Assembly: GCA_963702445.1 (NCBI GenBank)
Contig: CAVPCZ010000003.1
Coordinates: 186,001 to 250,000 of the forward strand
Reading direction: 5' to 3'
Source: CAVPCZ01 sp963702445
GTDB lineage: Bacteria; Bacteroidota; Ignavibacteria; UBA10030; UBA6906
Length of the DNA stretch: 64,000 nt
The notes beneath the pieces were generated by a model. The model was given only the letters and a program-made list of their open reading frames with translations. It was not told the origin of the DNA and did not search any database. A program made the translations under genes and the position numbers. This document shows positions 8,299 to 15,937 of this stretch, piece after piece. Numbering within the stretch: position 1 is the stretch's first letter; every line of letters starts with the position of its first letter.

Positions 8299-10304
8299 GC
8301 CGGGTTCCTGCCGCAGCGGGAAAGCACGCGGAACGGCTTCGGCGCGAACTGCGCGAACACGACTACCGCTACTACGTCCTCGCCGAACCGACCGTAACCG
8401 ACGGGGAATACGACCGGCTGTTGCGCGAACTGCAGAATCTGGAGGCGGAGTATCCGGAGCTGCGTACGCCGGATTCTCCGACACAGCGGGTGGGAGGCAT
8501 GCCGACGAAGGAATTCGCGACCGTCGCGCATGATCCCCCCATGCTCAGTCTCGCCAATTCCTATTCTGAGGAGGAAATCCGCGATTTTGACCGGCGCGTC
8601 CGTGAGCTGCTCGGCAACGCCGCAATGGTGTATGTTGCGGAGTTGAAGATTGACGGGGTGGCCATTACGCTCAAGTACCGGGACGGGTCGTTTCTTCAGG
8701 GGGCAACCCGGGGTGACGGGACACAGGGGGACGATATCACCAACAATCTCCGCACGGTCCGTCAGATCCCTCTCCGCCTGCGTACCGTCGTGCGGACACA
8801 TCAGGACATTGAAGTCCGGGGAGAGGCGTACATGGCGCGGGATGCGTTTGTGAAAATGAATGAACAGCGGGCGCGCGGTGACGAAAAGGTGTTCATCAAT
8901 CCGCGCAACGCCACCGCCGGTACGCTGAAGCTGCAGGATCCGAAGGTTGTGGCGGAACGGCCGATCAGCCTTTTTACCTACACGCTCTTTGCACCGCAGG
9001 CACGTCTCGCCTCGCACGCACAGACGTTGTCCCTGCTGACCGAACTCGGGTTCCCCGTGAATCCCCATTACCGGCGTTGCGCCGGCATCGATGAGGTCAT
9101 TGACTACTGGAAGGAGTGGGAAGAGAAACGAGACACGCTGCCGTACGACATTGACGGCGTTGTGGTGAAGGTGGATGCGCTCGCACAGCAGACGGAGCTG
9201 GGGACAATCGCCAGGAGTCCGCGCTGGGCCATCGCCTTCAAGTTCACCGCCCGCGCCGCGGAAACGGTTCTGAACGGCATCAGCCTGCAGGTGGGACGCA
9301 CCGGCGCGGTGACGCCCGTCGCTGAACTCACCCCGGTGTTTGTCGGGGTGAGCACGGTTTCCCGTGCCACACTCCACAACGCGGACTATATTGCGGACCT
9401 CGACCTGCGCATCGGGGATACGGTAATCGTTGAAAAGGGGGGGGATGTCATCCCCAAGGTCACGGGGGTGATTCCCGCAAAACGGCCGAAGGGAGCAAAA
9501 CCGTTTACGATGCCTTCCGCGTGCCCCGTATGCGGATCCGGAATCTATCGTTCCGGGGACGAATCGAACCACTACTGCGAAAACGCCGACTGTCCGGCAC
9601 AAATCCGCGGACGGATCGAGCACTTCGCCGCACGCACGGCGATGGATATCGGGGGACTGGGATCGGCGGCTGTGGAGCAGCTGGTGAGTCTGGGATTCCT
9701 CCACAATGTTGCTGATGTGTACGCGCTTGCAGCACACAGGGAACGGCTCGTCGCACTCGACCGGTGGGGGGAAAAGAGCACCGCGAATCTCCTCGCCGCC
9801 ATCGAGAAGAGCAGGCAACAGCCCTTTTCCCGCGTCCTGTTCGCCCTGGGGATACGTCATGTGGGCGCCGGCGTGGCACGCACCATTGCGGAGCATCTCC
9901 CTTCCATTGATCTTCTGCAGACCGCTGATGAAGATACACTGCAGACCATCCCCGCAATCGGTCCGACCATAGCCGCAAGTATCGTTCATTTCTTCCGGGA
10001 GAAGCACAACCGGGAGATTCTGAAGCGGCTACAGGCCGCCGGCGTACAGCTCCGCGGAGCCGCCGGCGCGGAGGGAGGGATCCTGTCCGGCAAGACTTTC
10101 GTTCTGACGGGCACCCTTCCGACGTATACACGCGAGGCCATGCGGGCATTGATCGAGCGTCACGGGGGAGCGGTGATCTCGTCCGTCAGCAAGAACGTCC
10201 ACTATGTCGTTGTCGGCACCGATGCAGGGTCGAAACTCACCCGCGCGCGCGCGCTCGGCATTCCCACACTCTCTGAAGCCGAACTCCTGTCGATGATCGG
10301 ATAA
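8295..10304 (+). CDS. ligA: NAD-dependent DNA ligase LigA
   Basis: The 669-residue length is typical of LigA, which seals nicks in replication and repair using NAD+. Visible parts, in order: the Ia domain (HDYRYYVL), adenylation-site Lys118 in AELKIDG, the OB fold with GRTGAVTPVAEL, a four-cysteine zinc finger (CPVCGSG ... CENADCPAQ), helix-hairpin-helix repeats and a C-terminal BRCT domain (SGKTFVLTGTL ... KLTRARALGI). I chose ATG 8295 because it overlaps the stop of the RodZ-like gene and the N-terminus then matches LigA; a longer in-frame extension is read from within rodZ and is not LigA-like. Confidence 0.97.
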   Translation: MSRVPAAAGKHAERLRRELREHDYRYYVLAEPTVTDGEYDRLLRELQNLEAEYPELRTPDSPTQRVGGMPTKEFATVAHDPPMLSLANSYSEEEIRDFDRRVRELLGNAAMVYVAELKIDGVAITLKYRDGSFLQGATRGDGTQGDDITNNLRTVRQIPLRLRTVVRTHQDIEVRGEAYMARDAFVKMNEQRARGDEKVFINPRNATAGTLKLQDPKVVAERPISLFTYTLFAPQARLASHAQTLSLLTELGFPVNPHYRRCAGIDEVIDYWKEWEEKRDTLPYDIDGVVVKVDALAQQTELGTIARSPRWAIAFKFTARAAETVLNGISLQVGRTGAVTPVAELTPVFVGVSTVSRATLHNADYIADLDLRIGDTVIVEKGGDVIPKVTGVIPAKRPKGAKPFTMPSACPVCGSGIYRSGDESNHYCENADCPAQIRGRIEHFAARTAMDIGGLGSAAVEQLVSLGFLHNVADVYALAAHRERLVALDRWGEKSTANLLAAIEKSRQQPFSRVLFALGIRHVGAGVARTIAEHLPSIDLLQTADEDTLQTIPAIGPTIAASIVHFFREKHNREILKRLQAAGVQLRGAAGAEGGILSGKTFVLTGTLPTYTREAMRALIERHGGAVISSVSKNVHYVVVGTDAGSKLTRARALGIPTLSEAELLSMIG

Positions 10305-10310
10305 CATTCC

Positions 10311-10862
10311 ATGCTTGAATCGTTGGGTCGTTCTCTCGGTCTGCACCTTTCCCGGTTCCGGTTCAGGAACAACCGTGATGAGGTCATCTCCTTTGCCGGC
10401 ATCACCGCGGGCAACCATGCCCTTCTGATTCTCCCGCTGACCCCGTCGGCGGTATCCCCTGCCCCCGTCATCGATCTGTTGCTGAAGCATTTCCCCGACA
10501 ATCACATCACCATCGTCACGGATGAGCATGACAGCGCCGTGGGCGCGCTCCTGCCGCGCAGCGAGATCCTCCGTCTGGGCACGGCGAACATTTCCCGTTT
10601 CTTTCTTCCGGCCCCGGACATTACGCGTGCACTGAAAGCACGGCGGTACGATGTGGCCATTGATCTGAATCTTGACTTCCTGCTCCCCTCGGCCTATATT
10701 TGTAAAGCGAGCAATGCACGGGTCCGTCTCGGTTTTGCCCGGACCGGTGCGGAGATTTTTTTCAACTTCATGATGCAACCGGACAGCACGCGCGCGGCCG
10801 CGCACCTGTATGAACGGTTCGCCGCTGTTGTCCAGATGTTTACAGGGAGTGTCAGACCATGA
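10311..10862 (+). CDS. GT9-like protein, N-terminal half only
   Basis: The 183-residue protein resembles only the N-terminal Rossmann half of family 9 glycosyltransferases (heptosyltransferase-like): HALLILPLTPSAVS, NHITIVTDE and YDVAIDLNLDF, followed by SNARVRLGFARTGAEIFFN. A complete GT9 enzyme is about 330–380 residues, with a second domain that binds the nucleotide sugar; that half is absent. Its stop overlaps the STAS gene start as ATGA, so the short form looks settled and not freshly broken. It begins 6 nt after ligA. A catalytic role is doubtful; a binding or regulatory role, or decay, is possible. Confidence 0.6.
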   Translation: MLESLGRSLGLHLSRFRFRNNRDEVISFAGITAGNHALLILPLTPSAVSPAPVIDLLLKHFPDNHITIVTDEHDSAVGALLPRSEILRLGTANISRFFLPAPDITRALKARRYDVAIDLNLDFLLPSAYICKASNARVRLGFARTGAEIFFNFMMQPDSTRAAAHLYERFAAVVQMFTGSVRP

Positions 10863-11191
10863 AATTCGACGTGCAGAATGACGGGTCCTCGGTGACCCTC
10901 ACGCTGAAGGAAAAGAAACTCGACTCCGCAATCGCGGGCGAGCTCAAGGGGGAGTTTCTGATCCTGTGCAAACCCAAAGTGCAGAAGCTCATCCTGGATT
11001 TGCGGGAGGTGGAATTCTGCGACAGCAGCGGGTTGAGTGCGTTGTTGATTGCCGAGCGCAAGATGAAGGAACACGGCGGCGTTGTGCGCCTGGCAAACGC
11101 CCACAAGAAGGTGGTCAGCCTGCTGAGAATATCGATGCTCGACCGGTTGTTTGAGATCGCCGAGGTACCCGCCAAAAAGGCAAAAGGATAG
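10859..11191 (+). CDS. STAS-domain anti-sigma factor antagonist
   Basis: The 110-residue single-domain protein of SpoIIAA/RsbV type has the core LILDLREVEFCDSSGLSALL, whose DSSG motif (Ser56/Ser57) is the site phosphorylated by partner anti-sigma kinases. Such proteins release a sigma factor, or in some lineages control other partners, when unphosphorylated. No anti-sigma kinase or PP2C phosphatase gene is nearby, so the partner is unknown. It is translationally coupled to the GT9-like gene and is the last gene of the plus-strand run. Pyruvate kinase converges on it with 9 nt between the stops and no visible terminator. Confidence 0.88.
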   Translation: MKFDVQNDGSSVTLTLKEKKLDSAIAGELKGEFLILCKPKVQKLILDLREVEFCDSSGLSALLIAERKMKEHGGVVRLANAHKKVVSLLRISMLDRLFEIAEVPAKKAKG

Positions 11192-11200
11192 CCGGCACGG

Positions 11201-12640
11201 TCACATCCCCATCTGTTCCACTTTGATCAGGTTTGTACCGCCCCCCGTAAAGAGCGGCAGTCCGGCCAGCAACACAAACATCTCCCCGGCACGCAATACC
11301 CCCTCATGGAGAAGGTGCTGTTGCACCGCCCGGAGGATTCCGTCGGAATCCGCGGGATGGCTCTCCAGAGCTATCCCGCGCACCCCCCAGATAAGATTCA
11401 AAGCACGCAGGGTGGACGTGCTGTTGGTCACGGCGATGATGGGCATGCGCGGCCGGTATTTCGATACCACGCGTGCGGTCCGACCGGTATGTGTCACCGC
11501 GACGATGGCTTTCGCATGCACCTGCTCGGCCAGGAGGCATGCCGCGCGGCCCAGTGCATCCTGTTGCTCGCCGGACATGATCCCGGCCGGTTCCGTTGCC
11601 GGCCGTCGCACCGGTTCGCCCGTTTCCACGGACGTAATGATCCGGTTCATGATTCCCACGGCTTCCAGCGGGTACGCGCCGACAGACGTCTCTCCGCTCA
11701 GCATCACCGCATCACATCCGTCAATGACCGCATTGGCGACGTCGCTGGCCTCGGCCCGGGTCGGCGTGGAGTGGCTGATCATGGATTCCAGCATTTGTGT
11801 CGCCACGATCACCGGCTTGCCTGCGGCATTGCATTTCCGGATGATCATCTTCTGCAGTAACGGCACCTCTTCGGGCGGCAGTTCCACCCCGAGATCCCCC
11901 CGTGCCACCATGATGCCGTCCGCCTCCTCGATAATGGCGTCCAGGTTGGCAATGGCCTGCGGTTTTTCAATCTTGGCGATAACGGGCACGCGTCTTCCGT
12001 CTCCTGCCGGACTGATCCTGCGGCGCAGGGTACGCACATCTTCCGCCGCGCGCACAAACGACAGGGCAATGTAATCCACGCCATTCGCAATCCCGAACAG
12101 CGCGTCCTCGAGATCCTTCTCCGTCACTGACGGTGCGCTGACGGCGACCCCCGGAAGGTTGATTCCTTTGCGGGGCGTCAGGGGTCCGCCGGTGATGACC
12201 TCACAGCGGACATCCCTCCCATCCACTCCGACGACGCGCAGACGCAATTTGCCGTCGTCCAGAAGAATCGCATCACCCGGCCGTACATCCTGGGGAAGCT
12301 CCTGGTAGGTGGTGGACACGCGTCCGGGTACTCCGAGAATCTTTTCGGTGGTAATCACGAGCGTGCTGCCGGGAAGAAGGTCGATGGCGGGAACGGCGAG
12401 ATCGCCGATTCTGATCTTCGGACCCTGCAGGTCCTGGAGGATGCACACGGGCATTTTGGTGCTGCGGGCGGCTTCCCGCACATGCGCGAGCACCTGTGCG
12501 TGCACATCGTGTGTGCCGTGCGAGAAGTTGAGCCGGGCCACATCCATTCCGGCATGAATCATCTTCACGATGGTCGGCACCTCCTGTGAAGCCGGCCCCA
12601 GCGTACACACGATGCGTGTTCTGGCCTCCGGTAGGGTCAT
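11201..12640 (-). CDS. pyk: Pyruvate kinase
   Basis: The 479-residue length is typical. Pyruvate kinase converts phosphoenolpyruvate and ADP to pyruvate and ATP, the last step of glycolysis. The N-terminal block TRIVCTLGPAS, the active-site region VIAKIEKPQAIANLDAI, GIMVARGDLGVELP and the substrate loop region VIVATQMLESM are all present, followed by the C-terminal allosteric domain (AIVAVTHTGRTAR). Its ATG overlaps the sirtuin stop by 4 nt, so the two are coupled. Enolase, the preceding glycolytic step, is encoded elsewhere in the window at 44842. Confidence 0.97.
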   Translation of the reverse strand: MTLPEARTRIVCTLGPASQEVPTIVKMIHAGMDVARLNFSHGTHDVHAQVLAHVREAARSTKMPVCILQDLQGPKIRIGDLAVPAIDLLPGSTLVITTEKILGVPGRVSTTYQELPQDVRPGDAILLDDGKLRLRVVGVDGRDVRCEVITGGPLTPRKGINLPGVAVSAPSVTEKDLEDALFGIANGVDYIALSFVRAAEDVRTLRRRISPAGDGRRVPVIAKIEKPQAIANLDAIIEEADGIMVARGDLGVELPPEEVPLLQKMIIRKCNAAGKPVIVATQMLESMISHSTPTRAEASDVANAVIDGCDAVMLSGETSVGAYPLEAVGIMNRIITSVETGEPVRRPATEPAGIMSGEQQDALGRAACLLAEQVHAKAIVAVTHTGRTARVVSKYRPRMPIIAVTNSTSTLRALNLIWGVRGIALESHPADSDGILRAVQQHLLHEGVLRAGEMFVLLAGLPLFTGGGTNLIKVEQMGM

Positions 12641-13392
12641 CTGGTTGCTCTCCGTTCTTGTTCAGCACATGTGTAAATCGCCGGCAGGATGTCACCCGCC
12701 GTACCCTGCAGAAATTCGTCGGCCCGCCCGGTCAGCGGGGTCCGTTCCGTATTGATTTCCACCAGATAGGCTCCCTGCATTTTTGCCGTAAGCGGCAGGG
12801 AAGCCGCGGGATAGACGACCGATGAGGTGCCTATCGAGAAAAACAGATCCGCGGACTGCGCTGCGCGCACCGCCCGTTCCCACTCTTCCTCCGGCAGCAT
12901 TTCCCCGAACCAGACCACATCGGGCCGGATGGTACCCCCGCAGGCGTTGCAGAGCGGCACTCCGGAGGCGGCAAGGACAGCCTCGTTGGCGTACGCAGTG
13001 CCGCATTTCATGCAGTAGTTGCGTTCGATGTTGCCGTGCAGTTCATGGACAACGGAGCTTCCGGCACGGCGATGCAGGTTGTCGATGTTCTGGGTGACAA
13101 CGGTGACGTGCGGGAAGAGACGTTCCAGGGAGACAAGCGCCCGGTGCCCGGCATTGGGCTCCACTTCGGCGATCACGTTCTTCCTATGGGCATACCATTG
13201 CCAGACCAGGTCGGGGTTTTTGAGAAACCCGGCCATGCTGGCGAGCTCTTCCGGACGCATTTTCGCCCAGATGCCGTCTCCCCCCCGGAAGGTGGGCACG
13301 CCGCTTTCGGCGGAGATGCCCGCCCCCGTAAAGGCCACCACCGACTCTGCCGTCTTCAGAAGAAGGGTCAGTCGTTCTGAGAGCCGGACCAT
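12637..13392 (-). CDS. cobB: Sir2-family NAD-dependent protein deacylase
   Basis: The 251-residue sirtuin has the NAD-binding GAGISAESGVPTFRG, the catalytic TQNIDNLHRRAG and ELHGN blocks, and a four-cysteine zinc site (CMKCG and CNACGG). The YxxR pair in WYAHRKN is the feature that gives class III sirtuins (SIRT5, CobB) activity on succinyl and malonyl lysines, so desuccinylase activity is likely by family knowledge. It is 2 nt after the acylase stop and overlaps the pyruvate kinase start. That coupling suggests, without proving, a link between lysine acylation and central carbon metabolism. Confidence 0.94.
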   Translation of the reverse strand: MVRLSERLTLLLKTAESVVAFTGAGISAESGVPTFRGGDGIWAKMRPEELASMAGFLKNPDLVWQWYAHRKNVIAEVEPNAGHRALVSLERLFPHVTVVTQNIDNLHRRAGSSVVHELHGNIERNYCMKCGTAYANEAVLAASGVPLCNACGGTIRPDVVWFGEMLPEEEWERAVRAAQSADLFFSIGTSSVVYPAASLPLTAKMQGAYLVEINTERTPLTGRADEFLQGTAGDILPAIYTCAEQERRATR

Positions 13393-13394
13393 AC

Positions 13395-15806
13395 CTATTC
13401 CCCGGGACGAAGCGTGAGAATGTCCATGCCCTCCGCTCCGGTGCCTGTCCGGACGGTGCGGTATGCGCCGTTCAGCCAGAGCGGGGTCTGGTCGTCATAA
13501 TGCGGATGGTACACCTGTCCGGATTCTCCCGACGGCAGGACCGCGTAATGCTCCCGCGGATTTGCCAGATCGAATATCTGGCGGAAGGACGGTCCAACCG
13601 TCACCGCAAACGGCTCCGTGATGCTGTACTCACCGCTCATCATTGCTGTGGATCCCCCGGGATACGGAAACGGCCCCAGGCTGAAGACCCTGTCCAGCGG
13701 TTTCTGCAACCCGAACGGATGCTGGAGGGTCACCGTATGGACGTTTCCCCATCGCCAGTTGCGCGTATCCTCTCCCAGACGGGACACCAGTTGTTCAACG
13801 GCTTCGCGCAGGCTTCGGTCCACGATGTCGTCCCGTGTTTCCGCGGCCGGTGTCCGCACGTCGTCGAACCACCGGGAAGATCCCTGTTGCAGCAGCCGTG
13901 CCGTGACGCGGATGGGTACATTGACAAGCATGGTAAAATCATGGAAGAGCTCCGCTCCCATCTCGTCTTCATAGGTGTTGCGCATAAGGCGGAGGAGCCA
14001 GTGCTGGAAGATCGTGGTGGCAATGTCTTCGCGGCCAAAGGAACAATTCCAGTTGCTGAGATACTCACGTACCCGTTCGGCATGTTCCCGGCCGAGCACA
14101 CTGTCCCGGCACGCATGGAGAAGGTAGGGAAGCATGTCCTGCGCGAACAGCGAGTACGTGTCGTTCTGAAGCTGCTGCATATCCCGCACCGAAAACCGTG
14201 CGCCTGCAGCCCCGAGAGTTTCATGAAGGCGCATGATACGGGAGGGCGGCTCCCAGAGATCACTGATGTAGTACGGGTAGTTGTCGTCCACCACGCGGTT
14301 GTTTGCGCTTGCCACGTAGCCCGACGGCGGATTGAAAAGATGCGGGAGCTGTTCGAAAGGAATATACCCGTTCCACCCCGATGCAGGCTCCCATCCCGGC
14401 CGGGGGAGCAGACCTTTTCCGTCGCGCCGTATGGGCAGGCGGGCAGCGCAGTAGTATCCGATGTTTCCCCGCACATCGGCATACACGAAATTCTGTCCCG
14501 GGACCGTGAATTCCTTCAGGGCAGCCGTGAATTCCGCCCAGTTCCGCGCACGGTTGAGCCGCAGGAACGTCCCGGTCTGATCGTCCGGCTCGGCGCCGGT
14601 CCATCGCATGCTGGCCACGAAGGGCGGCCTGCCGTGTTGCAGCTGCGTCTGGATGTCGGTGACAATCGGTCCGTTGCGCGTCAGCCGGATCTTCAGCGTC
14701 CTGGTGGTGTCATCACGGACGATGATATCCTCTTCCAGCACCGTCAGCCGCTGCCAGCCATTGTCATACCAGAACTTCCCGCCATCCGTCTGGTCAATTC
14801 TCTCGATGAAGAAGTCGGCGTCATCGGCCATGAGGTTGGTGACTCCCCATGCAATGGAGTCGTTCCTCCCCACGACAACGCCGGGGACTCCGGGAATGGT
14901 CATCCCGTGGACATTCACGCCCGGTGCGGAGAATCCCAGTTCATACCACTGGGCGGGAAGGGAGAGGTGGAGATGAGTGTCGTTGGCAAGGAGTGCCCCG
15001 CCGGTGGTGGATCTGGACGGTGCGACAGCCCAGGCGTTGCTCCCCCCCTGCGCCAGCGGGCGGCCCATAAATTTCCGGTAGTCCCGGGCGGTTCGCATAT
15101 AGGCAGAACCCGCGTCCGCGTACTTCCGCCAGGTTTCCGCCGGCACGGTGGGAGGGACGGATGCGGGAAACGTGGGAAGGATCCCGGTCACAAGATCGTT
15201 ACCCAGTCTGGAGGCGAGACTGCCATAGGTGACGTCCGTCCACCATGAGAGATTGAGTTCCCAGGCGAGCAGGCGGCCGACGAGTATCGAGTGCAACGGG
15301 GTCCATTTTTCAGGCTCGTAGCGGAGAAGATCGAACTCGATGGGAAGGGCGCCCGTGCTTGCCGAGCGCCAGGCATTGACGCCATCGCTGTACCATTGCA
15401 GGCGGCGCCGGGTGTCATCGGGGAGCTGGCGTTCAATGGCTTCACTGATCCGGACGAGTCCGACAATACGAAACATTCTATCGAACGGAACGGTCACGGT
15501 GCCGAAGACCTCAGAGAGGCGCCCCTGTGCCGCCCGTCGTTGCATATCCATCTGCCAGAGACGGTCCTGCGCATGGACAACACCGAGCGCAACCATGGCG
15601 TCGTGTTCACTGGCGGCATCGATGCGGGGCACGCCGTACTCGTCACGGGCAATCCGGACGGGCGCAAGAAGACCCGGCACGTCGAGCGTCCCGGAAGTCT
15701 GCGGAAACGACTTGTGGAGCTGATAGCGGAAAAAGAAGAATGCTGCAAGCGCGGCCACGGCGAGCACACCGAGCGCGCCGACGAGGAGCCTGGTGCGTTT
15801 GCTCAC
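13395..15806 (-). CDS. Penicillin acylase family N-terminal nucleophile hydrolase
   Basis: About 803 residues with an N-terminal membrane anchor or signal (residues 5–27, TRLLVGALGVLAVAALAAFFFF). Family blocks include VRIARDEYGVPRI and GVVHAQDRLWQMD in the alpha part and GGSNAWAVAPS, whose serine is the expected autoprocessing nucleophile starting the beta chain. PGVVVGRNDSIAWGVTN, HGRPPFVASMRW and a late PGGSTAMMSGEYS follow. The family hydrolyses amide bonds of beta-lactams, acyl-homoserine lactones and other N-acyl substrates in the periplasm; the substrate here is unknown. A promoter sits at 15866–15896, inside the longest open frame. Translation therefore probably starts at GTG 15806, not at GTG 15911. 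Confidence 0.88.
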   Translation of the reverse strand: MSKRTRLLVGALGVLAVAALAAFFFFRYQLHKSFPQTSGTLDVPGLLAPVRIARDEYGVPRIDAASEHDAMVALGVVHAQDRLWQMDMQRRAAQGRLSEVFGTVTVPFDRMFRIVGLVRISEAIERQLPDDTRRRLQWYSDGVNAWRSASTGALPIEFDLLRYEPEKWTPLHSILVGRLLAWELNLSWWTDVTYGSLASRLGNDLVTGILPTFPASVPPTVPAETWRKYADAGSAYMRTARDYRKFMGRPLAQGGSNAWAVAPSRSTTGGALLANDTHLHLSLPAQWYELGFSAPGVNVHGMTIPGVPGVVVGRNDSIAWGVTNLMADDADFFIERIDQTDGGKFWYDNGWQRLTVLEEDIIVRDDTTRTLKIRLTRNGPIVTDIQTQLQHGRPPFVASMRWTGAEPDDQTGTFLRLNRARNWAEFTAALKEFTVPGQNFVYADVRGNIGYYCAARLPIRRDGKGLLPRPGWEPASGWNGYIPFEQLPHLFNPPSGYVASANNRVVDDNYPYYISDLWEPPSRIMRLHETLGAAGARFSVRDMQQLQNDTYSLFAQDMLPYLLHACRDSVLGREHAERVREYLSNWNCSFGREDIATTIFQHWLLRLMRNTYEDEMGAELFHDFTMLVNVPIRVTARLLQQGSSRWFDDVRTPAAETRDDIVDRSLREAVEQLVSRLGEDTRNWRWGNVHTVTLQHPFGLQKPLDRVFSLGPFPYPGGSTAMMSGEYSITEPFAVTVGPSFRQIFDLANPREHYAVLPSGESGQVYHPHYDDQTPLWLNGAYRTVRTGTGAEGMDILTLRPGE

Positions 15807-15835
15807 CGGTTGTTCCGGAAGGGTAGGAAAAACGC

Positions 15836-15867
15836 GGAGTCCATCACGCCTCTCTGTGATGGACTCC
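15836..15867. promoter_or_regulatory. Perfect 12-bp palindrome at the acylase promoter (candidate operator)
   Basis: Arms GGAGTCCATCAC (15836–15847) and GTGATGGACTCC (15856–15867) are exact reverse complements separated by 8 nt. The distal arm overlaps the -7 element by two bases and the predicted transcription start falls within the palindrome, as expected for a repressor site. It ends 29 nt before the GTG start. As RNA it could form only partly, because transcription should begin inside it, so I favour a DNA operator over a leader hairpin. Confidence 0.6.
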
Positions 15868-15896
15868 AATATATCGATTCGCGTCTGTTTAAGCAA
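15866..15896 (-). promoter_or_regulatory. Bacteroidota-type promoter for the acylase–sirtuin–pyk operon
   Basis: On the minus strand: TTG (15894–15896), a 20 bp spacer, TATATTGG (15866–15873). It lies upstream of GTG 15806 and downstream of the OmpP1 stop at 15938. It probably drives the acylase, sirtuin and pyruvate kinase genes. Confidence 0.65.
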
Positions 15897-15937
15897 GGCA
15901 TCGGTTCGCACCTGACCGCACAGGACGGGTGCGCCGC

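Noticed and set aside
10689..10706. A TATATTTG motif inside the GT9-like gene as a promoter for the STAS gene
   Set aside because: It matches the -7 octamer but lies about 150 nt before the STAS start inside coding sequence, and the STAS gene is already coupled by an ATGA overlap.
13500..15248. A 582-codon open frame on the plus strand opposite the acylase gene
   Set aside because: It is antisense to a clearly conserved enzyme, has Arg/Pro/His-rich composition typical of GC-driven shadow frames and no domain. Similar long antisense frames opposite ligA, atpA, the phosphohexomutase and the CHAT gene were rejected for the same reason.
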